Below the pieces are notes generated by a model, which was not told the DNA's origin, did not search any database, and saw nothing but the letters and a program-made list of their open reading frames with translations. Source: an uncultured Eubacteriales bacterium (GTDB lineage Bacteria; Bacillota; Clostridia; Lachnospirales; Anaerotignaceae). Taken from it: 27,442 nt of DNA. The position numbers and the translations under genes were made by a program. How positions within the stretch are numbered: the stretch's first letter is position 1; each line of letters begins with the position of its first letter. Shown piece by piece: positions 7,892 through 15,109 of this stretch. Location of the stretch: NCBI GenBank assembly GCA_934552695.1, contig CAKTER010000004.1:1-27442 (forward strand). Reading direction: 5' to 3'.

Positions 7892-7916
7892 ACCCGGCGG
7901 AAAAATTGGGTATACT
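7888..7916 (+). promoter_or_regulatory. Promoter for the DEAD-box helicase
   Basis: TTGAAC (7888-7893) and TATACT (7911-7916), spacer 17, overlapping the stop codon of cwlD. Transcription would start about 15 bases before the helicase ATG, giving a very short leader that still holds the AAGGAG site. Confidence 0.75.
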
Positions 7917-7938
7917 GAGTAACCAAGGAGAGAAAGCT

Positions 7939-9396
7939 ATGGAGAATACATTTTGGGAGCTGGGGGTTCCCGAAGCCCTGTGCCGGGGCCTGTTGGCCCG
8001 GGGCATCCGGCGGCCCACCCACATCCAGACCCAGGCATGGGCGCCGATTCGGGCGGGGAAAGACCTGCTGGCCGAGGCCGAAACCGGCAGCGGCAAAACC
8101 CTGGCCTATCTGGTGCCGGTTTTGGCGGGGCTTGACTGGGAGGAAAAATCCCCCCAGGCGCTGGTGCTGACTCCCACCCACGAGCTGGCGGCTCAGGTGG
8201 AGCGGGTGGCCCGGCTGCTGGGGGAAGCGGCGGGCCTGCCTCTGCGGACGGCGCTGCTGATTGGCGGGGCCAGCCGGGAGCGGCAGGTGGAGAAGCTAAA
8301 GGCAAAGCCGCAGCTGCTTATCGGCAGCGCCGGGCGGGTGCTGGATCTATACCGGGCCCATAAGCTAAAAATGGCGGGGGTACACACCCTTGTGCTGGAC
8401 GAGGCCGACCGGTTGATGACGCTGGAGCCGGATAACGTGGCGGCGGTGGTGAAAACCACCTTGCGGGACCGGCAGCTGTTGGCATTTTCGGCCAGCCTGA
8501 ACGGCCGGGGCCGGGAGGCGGCCCAAGCGCTGATGAAGCCGGAGCCGGTGGAAATTCGCCCCTTGCGGGCTACCCTGCCCAAAACCATCCGGCAAGGGTA
8601 TGTGGTTACGGATTTTCGGCAAAAGGTGAACACCCTGCGGAAGGTGCTGGCGGCAGAAGCCCCGGAACGGGCGCTGGTGTTTTTAAATAACCCCGAAAAC
8701 TTGCAGGTGGTCACCGAAAAGCTGCGGTACCACGGTCTGAAGGCGGCGGCCCTGTTTGGGCAGGATAAAAAGGAAGGCCGCCGGGTGGCCCTGAACGACT
8801 TCCGAGAGGGCCGGGTAAACATTTTGCTGTGTACCGACTTGGCAGCCCGGGGGCTGGATTTTCCCGGCCTGACCCACGTGGTGCAAATGGATGCCCCGGA
8901 GGACCCGGTGCAGTACCAGCACCGGGTGGGCCGCTGCGGGCGGCAGGGAGCGGCAGGCACGGCCATTTTGCTGCTGACCCCCGGGCAGGTGCGCTGGGTA
9001 CGTACCTACGAAAAAACCTTTGGGGTACACATTGGGGAAATGAGTTTGGGGTACGGCCGCTTAACGGAGCGGCCCGCAGGTGAAAAACAGCCCGAAAAGC
9101 CGGCGGACAAGCCCCGGGACAAGGGGCCGAAGCCCGGGGAACGGCGGGCCCATCCGGCCACTCCGGCGGACAAGCCCCGCCGGGACGAGGCGGCCCCCGG
9201 CCCGACCCCGGAGCACAAAGGCCCCAAGCCTCACCGCAAGGGACGGCCCCCGGAGCCGGAAAAACCCAAAAAGCCCCGGCGGAGGGCGGAGCCGGAGGGG
9301 GAGTGGGAGGAGGCTTTCCGGCGCCGTCCCCGGACGAATCCCTGGGACGGGATGAAAACCACCCAAAAGCCCAAGCGAAATAAGCCAACCCTGTAA
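7939..9396 (+). CDS. DEAD-box ATP-dependent RNA helicase
   Basis: RNA helicase probably acting in ribosome assembly or RNA turnover. It has 485 residues from the ATG at 7939, which has AAGGAG 8 bases upstream; the open frame upstream lies in the promoter. The core motifs are in order: Q motif region 7-33, motif I AETGSGKT (47-54), Ia PTHELAAQ (79-86), II DEAD (154-157), III SAS (184-186), IV LVFLN (246-250), V TDLAARGLD (299-307) and VI HRVGRCGR (328-335). Motif Ia has His for the usual Arg and motif III has SAS for SAT. After about residue 375 comes a basic, proline- and lysine-rich tail of some 110 residues, probably an unstructured RNA-binding region. It resembles CshA/RhlE-type enzymes, but I cannot choose a precise ortholog. 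Confidence 0.92.
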   Translation: MENTFWELGVPEALCRGLLARGIRRPTHIQTQAWAPIRAGKDLLAEAETGSGKTLAYLVPVLAGLDWEEKSPQALVLTPTHELAAQVERVARLLGEAAGLPLRTALLIGGASRERQVEKLKAKPQLLIGSAGRVLDLYRAHKLKMAGVHTLVLDEADRLMTLEPDNVAAVVKTTLRDRQLLAFSASLNGRGREAAQALMKPEPVEIRPLRATLPKTIRQGYVVTDFRQKVNTLRKVLAAEAPERALVFLNNPENLQVVTEKLRYHGLKAAALFGQDKKEGRRVALNDFREGRVNILLCTDLAARGLDFPGLTHVVQMDAPEDPVQYQHRVGRCGRQGAAGTAILLLTPGQVRWVRTYEKTFGVHIGEMSLGYGRLTERPAGEKQPEKPADKPRDKGPKPGERRAHPATPADKPRRDEAAPGPTPEHKGPKPHRKGRPPEPEKPKKPRRRAEPEGEWEEAFRRRPRTNPWDGMKTTQKPKRNKPTL

Positions 9397-9430
9397 AGTT
9401 ATTATTTTATATTAAAAAGGAGAGAATACC

Positions 9431-9802
9431 ATGGGAAATCACGAACACGAACACGATCCTAAGCACGAGTGCGGCTGCGGCTGCGGCCATGAGCATGACC
9501 ACGACCACGAGGATTGCTGCTGCGAAGACGCCGATATGATTTATTTGACCCTGGACGACGACACCGAGCTGGAGTGCCAAATTTTGGGCGTTTTTGAGGT
9601 GGGCGAGCAGGAGTACATTGCCCTGCTGCCCGTAGCCGAGGAGGATGACGAGGAAAGCGCCGTTTTAATTTATCGCTATTCCGAGGACGGCGAGGGCAAT
9701 CCGGAGCTGACCATGATTGAGACCGACGAAGAATTTGCCACCGTTAGCGAGGTGTTTGACGCACTGTGGGGCGAAGACGAGGATGAGGACGAGGATGAAT
9801 AA
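9431..9802 (+). CDS. DUF1292 protein with His/Cys-rich N-terminus
   Basis: Small acidic cytoplasmic protein of unknown function. It has 123 residues. Residues 3-31 are almost entirely His, Cys, Glu and Asp, with motifs such as ECGCGCGHEHDHDHEDCC, a likely metal-binding tail. Residues 35-115 match DUF1292: MIYLTLDDDTELECQILGVF, then EYIALLPV and AVLIYRY, ending in an EDEDEDE run. The ATG at 9431 has AAGGAGAG 8 bases upstream. An AT-rich stretch (9397-9420) precedes it, but I see no confident -35 box. The HD-domain gene overlaps its last eight bases. The metal-like tail resembles that of the P-type ATPase 2.5 kb downstream. Confidence 0.85.
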   Translation: MGNHEHEHDPKHECGCGCGHEHDHDHEDCCCEDADMIYLTLDDDTELECQILGVFEVGEQEYIALLPVAEEDDEESAVLIYRYSEDGEGNPELTMIETDEEFATVSEVFDALWGEDEDEDEDE

Positions 9803-10370
9803 AATTCCTACCCGGGCCGAGGCTTGGGAGCTTTTGCAGGAGTTTAACCAAAACGAGGCCCTGCTACACCATGGCCTGGCAGTGGAGGGCGTGATGCGCC
9901 ACTTTGCCGCCCTGGAGGGCGAGGACGTGGAAAAATGGGGCGTTGTGGGGCTGCTCCACGATTTGGACTACGAAAAATACCCCGCAGAGCATTGCACCAA
10001 GGCGGCGGAGATTTTGACGGAGCGGGGCGTTGACCCGTCCGTTATCCACGCCGTTTGCAGCCACGGCTGGGGCATTTGCTGCGATGTGGAGCCGACGGAG
10101 AAGATGGAAAAGATTTTGTATACCATCGACGAACTGACCGGGCTGGTGAACGCCACCTGTTTGATGCGGCCCTCCCACAGCGTGCTGGATTTGGAAGTAA
10201 AGTCCCTGAAAAAGAAGTTTAAGGCCAACGGCTTTGCCGCCGGGGTGAACCGGGAGGTCATTTTAAAGGGCTGCGAGCTGCTTGGCATGAGCTTAGACGA
10301 CTGTATGCGGGAAACCATTGCCGGAATGCAGGAGTGCGCCGAGGCCATTGGGTTAAAAGGCGAGCTGTAA
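9795..10370 (+). CDS. HD-domain hydrolase (HDIG type)
   Basis: Predicted metal-dependent phosphohydrolase of the HD superfamily, substrate unknown. It has 191 residues. The metal ligands can be followed: H26 in LHHGLAVEGV, the H55-D56 pair in GLLHDLDYEKYP, H90 in VCSHGWG and D112 in TIDELTGLV. It resembles the compact HDIG proteins of Clostridia annotated only as predicted hydrolases. The start at 9795 overlaps the stop of the DUF1292 gene (ATGAATAA), with a weak GAGG upstream, indicating translational coupling. An in-frame ATG at 9783 is possible. No nucleotide-cyclase or phosphodiesterase HD-GYP features are visible. Confidence 0.85.
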   Translation: MNKIPTRAEAWELLQEFNQNEALLHHGLAVEGVMRHFAALEGEDVEKWGVVGLLHDLDYEKYPAEHCTKAAEILTERGVDPSVIHAVCSHGWGICCDVEPTEKMEKILYTIDELTGLVNATCLMRPSHSVLDLEVKSLKKKFKANGFAAGVNREVILKGCELLGMSLDDCMRETIAGMQECAEAIGLKGEL

Positions 10371-10513
10371 GCCGGCCCCGGTGGAACGAAAAGGGGCCGA
10401 AGGCGCCAAAGCCCGGCTGCGGCAAACCGACGGCAGGCAGCCGGGGAACGCCGGGACGAAGCCGGGCCGGAATGGCTGTGTGCGAAAACGGAAAAAGGAA
10501 AGGGGGGGCGGCG

Positions 10514-11398
10514 GTGAATACTTCGCTGGATTGGTACCGGATTTTTTGCACGGTGGTGCGTACCGGCAACATGACTGCCGCCGCCCGGGAGCTTTATATC
10601 TCCCAGCCGGCGGTCTCCATGGCCATGCGCCAGCTGGAGGAGGCCCTGGGGGGGCGGCTTTTGCTGCGGACCACCAAGGGCGTACAGCCTACGGCCGAGG
10701 GCCGGGTGCTATATGAATATGTAAAGCAGGCCATGGAGCTGGTGACCACGGCCGAAGAAAAGGTGGCGGCTATGCAGCAGCTGGCCGAGGGCAAGCTTTC
10801 CATTGGGGCCAGCGACACGGTAATCTCCCGGTTGCTGCTGCCCTTTTTGGAAACCTTCCACGAGCAGTATCCTCAGGTCAATATCCGGGTGACCAACAAA
10901 ACCACCGACGAATGCCTGCGGCTGCTGCAAAGCGGGGCCGTGGATTTGTGCTTTATCAACCTGCCGGTGGCGGAAACGTCCCGGCTGGAGATTACCCCGT
11001 TTTTTACCGTTCACGACTGCCTGATTGCCGGGCCGAAATACGCCCATTTGGCCCAAACGGGACTCAGCTGGCAGGCCCTGGGGGAGTATCCTCTATTATT
11101 GCTGGAGCCCTTAAGCAATACCCGGCGGAATTTGGATGCGTTTGCCCTGCAAAACGGGGTGGCGCTGGCGCCGGAGTTCCAGCTGGGCTCCTACGACCTG
11201 CTGTTGGAGTTTGCCCGGATTGGCTTGGGGCTAACCTTTGCCGTGCGGGAGTTTACGGACTTTATGGCCGAGGGGCTGGTGGAAATCCCCCTGACCCCGC
11301 CGGTGCCGGAGCGGCAGATTGGGCTGGTGACCCTGAAAGGGCTGGAGCTGTCCCGGGCGGCTCAAACTTTTGTGAACGAGGTGCAAAAAGGGGCTTGA
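10514..11398 (+). CDS. LysR-family transcriptional regulator
   Basis: DNA-binding regulator with 294 residues, typical of the family. The N-terminal winged helix-turn-helix is obvious: GNMTAAARELYISQPAVSMA (18-37), followed by the linker helix to about residue 85 and a periplasmic-binding-like effector domain (about 90-290). The start is the GTG at 10514, with a GGGGGG stretch as ribosome site; upstream in-frame ATGs would add a low-complexity Arg/Pro/Gly extension lying in the intergenic region. No divergent partner gene is present, so the target cannot be read from context. The gap before it (10371-10513) is GC-rich, and I see no clear promoter there. The promoter of the downstream arsR begins inside its last codons. 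Confidence 0.9.
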   Translation: MNTSLDWYRIFCTVVRTGNMTAAARELYISQPAVSMAMRQLEEALGGRLLLRTTKGVQPTAEGRVLYEYVKQAMELVTTAEEKVAAMQQLAEGKLSIGASDTVISRLLLPFLETFHEQYPQVNIRVTNKTTDECLRLLQSGAVDLCFINLPVAETSRLEITPFFTVHDCLIAGPKYAHLAQTGLSWQALGEYPLLLLEPLSNTRRNLDAFALQNGVALAPEFQLGSYDLLLEFARIGLGLTFAVREFTDFMAEGLVEIPLTPPVPERQIGLVTLKGLELSRAAQTFVNEVQKGA

Positions 11399-11423
11399 CA
11401 AACCCAGGCCCTTTTTGTATACT
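11395..11423 (+). promoter_or_regulatory. arsR promoter
   Basis: TTGACA (11395-11400) and TATACT (11418-11423) with a 17-base spacer, a near-consensus sigma-A promoter. Its -35 box overlaps the stop codon of the LysR gene. The expected start point, about 11430, coincides with the ArsR-type operator. Confidence 0.88.
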
Positions 11424-11429
11424 ACAAAC

Positions 11430-11446
11430 ATGAATGGTTGTTCAAA
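11430..11446 (+). promoter_or_regulatory. ArsR/SmtB-type operator 1 (autoregulation)
   Basis: ATGAATGGTTGTTCAAA contains the imperfect dyad TGAAT/GTTCA with a 4-base centre, resembling SmtB/CzrA half-sites (TGAA..TTCA). It covers the predicted transcription start of arsR. A copy identical at 12 of 15 positions lies at 11903-11917. Confidence 0.65.
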
Positions 11447-11484
11447 CGATAATGCGTTTTCCGAAGGAGCAAAGGAGGCGGGAG

Positions 11485-11805
11485 ATGCTGTCGGACGAAT
11501 TTATTTTTGATGTGGCCGACTTTTTTAAGGTGTTTGGCGATGCTACCCGGATACGCATCCTGATTTTGCTGTCCCGGCAGGATTTGTGCGTGGGGGAATT
11601 GGCCGAGGCGTTAAATATGACCCAGTCGGCGGTGAGCCACCAGCTGCGGGTGCTGCGGCAGAACGATTTGGTCAAAACCCGGAAGGATGGCAAAAACGTG
11701 TGCTATTCGCTGGACGACGACCATGTAAAAATGGTGCTGGAGCAGGGCATGAACCACATCCGCCACAAAAAGCACTACGAAGCGGAGGGGGAGGGAATCC
11801 TCTGA
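11485..11805 (+). CDS. ArsR/SmtB-family metal-responsive repressor (CzrA-like zinc site)
   Basis: Dimeric winged-helix repressor that leaves DNA when it binds metal. It has 106 residues from the ATG at 11485, which has GGAGG 6 bases upstream. An upstream in-frame ATG at 11434 lies in the operator and lacks a ribosome site. The recognition helix is NMTQSAVSHQLRVLRQ (44-59). The alpha-5 metal ligands match S. aureus CzrA and SmtB with identical spacing: D78-x-H80, then H91 and H94 in the segment DDHVKMVLEQGMNHIRH. C35 in DLCVGEL is a lone cysteine at the alpha-3 position used by arsenic and cadmium sensors. I therefore predict a Zn(II)/Co(II) sensor. Context agrees: operators on both sides and a Zn/Cd-type P-ATPase gene next. 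Confidence 0.92.
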   Translation: MLSDEFIFDVADFFKVFGDATRIRILILLSRQDLCVGELAEALNMTQSAVSHQLRVLRQNDLVKTRKDGKNVCYSLDDDHVKMVLEQGMNHIRHKKHYEAEGEGIL

Positions 11806-11902
11806 CCCGAACCGTTTTAAAAGGCCGGGCCATCTGCTCAAGGAAGGGCGGGAGCCGGGGCAAAAAGGGAAGAAGCCGCTTGGTTTTTTCTTTCCTCAAT
11901 GC

Positions 11903-11917
11903 ATGAATAGTTAATCA
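11903..11917 (+). promoter_or_regulatory. ArsR/SmtB-type operator 2, before the P-type ATPase
   Basis: ATGAATAGTTAATCA is identical to operator 1 at 12 of 15 positions and sits 20 bases before the ATPase start. Its presence suggests direct control of the ATPase, perhaps with a weak promoter of its own (TTGGTT at 11880-11885 is a poor -35 candidate) besides read-through from arsR. Confidence 0.6.
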
Positions 11918-11936
11918 CATGAACAGGGGTGAAATG

Positions 11937-13884
11937 ATGATAAAGACCAGAGAAAATGAGAAAAAGCGGGCCGGGAACACCTGTGGGTGTGGCGGCGGGT
12001 GCGGCCACGAACATCACCACCATCATTGCGACGACGATGGCGGCTGCGGCTGCGGCCACGACCACGGCATCCCCCTCCACTGTGGGTGCGGCTGCGAGGA
12101 CGAGGAAGAAGAAGGCGACCGCAAAACCAGGATCCTCCGCTTTATTGTGGGCGGCGGCCTGTTTGCCCTGGGGATGATTGTCAAATTCCCGGTGCTTTTG
12201 TATGCGGCCTACGCCGTGTTTGGCTACGATGTGCTGTGGCGGGCTGTGAAAAATATTTCCCGGGGGAAGGTGTTTGACGAGAACTTTCTGATGGCGTTGG
12301 CCACCATTGGCGCCTTGGCGCTGGGGGACACCCCCGAGGCCGTGTTTGTAATGGCCTTTTACCAGCTGGGGGAATTTTTTCAGGATTTGGCGGTGGACAA
12401 AAGCAAAAGCTCCATCGAAAGCCTGATGGCCATTCGCCCCGACTTTGCCCGGCGACTCGATGGGACAGAGGTGGCCCCGGAAGAAATTGCCTTGGGAGAG
12501 AGCTTTGTGGTGCGGCCCGGCGAGCGTATCCCGCTGGACGGCCTGGTGCTGGACGGTGCGGCCTGGCTGGATACGGCGGCGGTTACCGGGGAGTCGGTTC
12601 CCCGGCAGGTGCATCCCGGGGATGAGGTGGTCAGCGGGTGTGTGGCCACCGACGGCAGCCTGACTCTGAAGGCTTTGCGGCCCTTTGGGGAAAGCACGGT
12701 GATGCGAAATTTAAAAATGACCCAGGACGCTTCGGAGCACAAGTCCCGGGCGGAACGGTTTATTACCCGGTTTGCCCGGGTCTATACCCCGGCGGTGGTG
12801 ATGGGGGCGGTGGCCCTGGCCCTCATCCCCAGCCTCATTACCGGGAACCCCGACCTGTGGGTGGGCCGGGCCCTCACGTTTTTGGTTATTTCCTGTCCCT
12901 GCGCCTTGGTGCTTTCGGTGCCCCTAAGCGTGTTTTCGGGCATTGGCGAGGCCTCTCGCAGCGGGGTTCTGGTTAAGAGCGGGCAGGATTTGGAGGCTTT
13001 GCAGGAAATAGAAATTTTGGCGATGGATAAAACCGGCACGCTGACCGAGGGCGTGTTTGGCGTGCGGGAGGTCGTGGCGGCGGACGGAGGGGACAAAGAC
13101 CGGGTGCTTCGGTTGGCGGCCCGGGCCGAGTCCGGCTCCAACCATCCCATTGCCCGGGCCCTGTGGGCCGCCGGGGGCCGGCCCGACCCGGAACCCGGAA
13201 TCCGGGAGATTTCCGGCCGGGGCGTAGAGGTTATGCTGGACGGCAAGCGGGTGCTGGCCGGGAACCGGCGGCTGCTGGCGGAAAATAACATTGCCGTAAC
13301 CACAGAGGAGCGGCCCGGGACACAGGTGAACGTAGCCGAGGATGGGGTGTATGTGGGCACGGTGTATTTGGAGGATACCATCCGCCGGGATGTGCCCGAG
13401 GCATTGGCACTGCTGCGGAAGTGCGGCGTGAAGCGGTTTGTCATGCTTTCCGGTGACGCCCAGGCTACGGCCGACCGGGTGGCCCAAAGCCTGGGGATTG
13501 ACGAGGCCTTTGGCGAGCTGCTGCCTCAGGATAAGGCAGAGCGCATTCGGGAGCTGAAGCAGTCCGGGCAAACGGTGGCCTATGCCGGAGACGGCATCAA
13601 CGACGCCCCCTCGCTGGCGTTGGCCGATGTGGGCGTGGCGATGGGCGGCGTGGGCAGCGACGCCGCTATGGATGCAGGATGACCTGCGGTCGCTGGCAAC
13701 GGGGATGCAGATTGCCCGGGGCACCAACCGGATTGTGAAGCAGAACGTTGTGTTTGCATTGGTGATCAAAGCCCTGACCATGGTGCTGGGGGCTATGGGC
13801 CTGGTGGGCCTGTGGGCGGCGTCCTTTGCCGACGTAGGCGTGGCGCTGTTGGCCATTTTGAACGCCATGCGGAAAAAGCACTAA
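11937..13884 (+). pseudogene. Heavy-metal P-type ATPase (P1B-2, Zn/Cd/Pb type), frameshifted near the 3' end
   Basis: Would export Zn(II), Cd(II) or Pb(II) across the membrane. The ATG at 11937 follows AGGGGTGA (11934 and 11919 are alternatives). Residues 16-53 are a Cys/His-rich metal tail instead of the usual ferredoxin-like domain. The motifs are TGES (218-221), CPC (320-322), DKTGT (364-368), the HP pair (403-404) and GDGINDAP (557-564). The reading frame stops at 13682, right after GSDAAMDAG. The missing C-terminus continues in another frame from about 13672 (MQDDLRSL) to 13884. It includes the transmembrane Lys and Asp spaced by 21 residues, as K693 and D714 of E. coli ZntA. An intact gene would need about 20 more bases. 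As read, the product lacks the last two helices and should not transport. Confidence 0.85.
13663..13682 (+). other. Frame-break junction in the P-type ATPase gene
   Basis: At the conserved GSDAA-(8 residues)-M stretch only 4 bases (ATGG) separate the GCT alanine codon from the ATG that resumes homology, where 24 would be expected. The site contains GATGC (13671-13675). A 20-base deletion between two GATGC copies would produce exactly this sequence from an ancestor reading AAMDAADVVLMQDD. That reconstruction is inferred. Confidence 0.65.
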
Positions 13885-13923
13885 CGGCCGGGTAAAATCG
13901 GCAAATACAATAGGAAGAAACGG

Positions 13924-13950
13924 AAAAGGTCGGGTCAAACCGGCCTTTTT
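13924..13950 (+). terminator. Terminator after the P-type ATPase
   Basis: AAAAGGTCGG (13924-13933) pairs with CCGGCCTTTT (13940-13949) across a 6-base loop, one G-T pair, ending in five T. It lies 40 bases past the last codon of the frameshifted tail, which supports the tail as part of the original gene. Confidence 0.88.
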
Positions 13951-13978
13951 CGGACTTTTTTGCGGCGAAAAAAAGGAA

Positions 13979-14007
13979 TTGGGGAACAAACGGAGAAAAA
14001 GTATACA
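13979..14007 (+). promoter_or_regulatory. Possible promoter for dgt-dnaG-rpoD
   Basis: TTGGGG (13979-13984) and TATACA (14002-14007), spacer 17. The -10 is good and the -35 partial. It follows the ATPase terminator and would give a leader of about 90 bases. Confidence 0.5.
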
Positions 14008-14023
14008 GGTGGAAATTTATATT

Positions 14024-14075
14024 CCGTCTGCCAAAAAGCAAGGCGGACGGAAAAGTGCCGCCCCCGCAAGGGGGC
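14024..14075 (+). other. Two-hairpin leader upstream of dgt
   Basis: CCGTCTGCC (14024-14032) pairs with GGCGGACGG (14042-14050), 9 base pairs with one G-T, loop of 9. It is followed by a CCCCC-GCAA-GGGGG hairpin (14060-14075) with a GNRA tetraloop. Neither is followed by a T run, so they are not terminators. They could stabilise or regulate the mRNA. I do not recognise a known riboswitch class. Confidence 0.5.
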
Positions 14076-14101
14076 TGACGACGGAGAAGGGAGGAGAAGC
14101 C

Positions 14102-15109
14102 ATGGAGCTGCGGAAAGAGCTGGAGGAACGGGAGGAACAAGAGCTTTCGCCTCTGGCCAGCAAAAGCGCCCACAACCGGGGCCGGGAACGGTACGAGGAG
14201 CCCTGCGACATCCGCACGGACTTCCAGCGGGACCGGGATCGGATTATCCATTGCAAGGCATTCCGGCGGCTGAAGCACAAAACCCAGGTGTTTATCTCTC
14301 CCGAAGGCGATCATTACCGTACCCGGCTGACCCACACGCTGGAGGTGGCCCAGATTGCCCGGACCATTGCCCGGGCCCTGCGGCTAAACGAGGATTTGAC
14401 CGAGGCCATTGCCTTGGGCCACGATTTGGGGCATACCCCCTTTGGCCACGCCGGGGAGGCGGTGCTTGACAAGCTGTACGCCCCGGGGTTTGAGCATTGC
14501 CTGCAAAGCCTACGGGTGGTGGAGCGGCTGGAAAAGGACGGGGCGGGGCTAAACCTGACCTGGGAGGTGCGGGACGGCATCCGTAACCATCGTACCAGCG
14601 GCAAGCCCGGCACCCTGGAGGGCAAGGTGGTACAGCTTTCCGATAAAATCGCCTACATCAATCACGATTTGGATGACGCTGTGCGGGCGGGACTCATCCA
14701 AAAGGAAAGCATCCCCCGGGAGCTGGTCGCCGTGGTGGGGGAAAACTCCAGCCAGCGCATTAACACCATGATCCGGGATACGTTAGGGTTTTCCGACGCC
14801 GCCGGGGATATTGGGATGAGCCCGGAGATGCGGGCGGCCATGACGGGGTTGCGGCAATTTTTGTTCCGCAACGTGTACCACAGCGATTGGCGCAGGGATT
14901 CCGATAAAAAAGTGGAGTATGTGGTCAGCGGGCTTTACCGGCATGTGCTGGCGCATCCGGAGGAAATGCCTCGGGAGTTTGCGCTGCTGCTGGCCCGGGG
15001 AGAACCGGTAGACCGGGTGACGGTGGACTACATTGCCTGCATGACCGACCGGTTTGCCCTGAAAAAATATACCGAGTGGTTTATTCCCTCCTCTTGGGAG
15101 GTGGAGTGA
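14102..15109 (+). CDS. dgt: dGTP triphosphohydrolase-like HD protein (dGTPase)
   Basis: Cytoplasmic HD-superfamily enzyme expected to hydrolyse dNTPs (dGTP to deoxyguanosine and triphosphate in characterised members). It has 335 residues, matching the short dGTPase-like proteins of Firmicutes. It shows HCKAFRRLKHKTQVF (50-64), RTRLTHTLEV (73-82) with H78, the H107-D108 pair in ALGHDLGHTPFGH (104-116), and D181 in QLSDKIAYINHD. The start at 14102 has GGAGG about 9 bases upstream; the frame is open further upstream, but that is leader sequence. Its stop overlaps the dnaG start by one base (TGATG), and rpoD follows, so the three form one operon, a known order in Clostridia. Confidence 0.92.
   Translation: MELRKELEEREEQELSPLASKSAHNRGRERYEEPCDIRTDFQRDRDRIIHCKAFRRLKHKTQVFISPEGDHYRTRLTHTLEVAQIARTIARALRLNEDLTEAIALGHDLGHTPFGHAGEAVLDKLYAPGFEHCLQSLRVVERLEKDGAGLNLTWEVRDGIRNHRTSGKPGTLEGKVVQLSDKIAYINHDLDDAVRAGLIQKESIPRELVAVVGENSSQRINTMIRDTLGFSDAAGDIGMSPEMRAAMTGLRQFLFRNVYHSDWRRDSDKKVEYVVSGLYRHVLAHPEEMPREFALLLARGEPVDRVTVDYIACMTDRFALKKYTEWFIPSSWEVE

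Noticed and set aside
10371..10420. GGCCCC/GGGGCC hairpin after the HD gene
   Set aside because: No T run follows and the region is so GC-rich that chance pairing is likely.
11434..11484. Longer arsR start at 11434
   Set aside because: It would lie in the operator at the predicted transcription start with no ribosome site; ATG 11485 has a perfect GGAGG.
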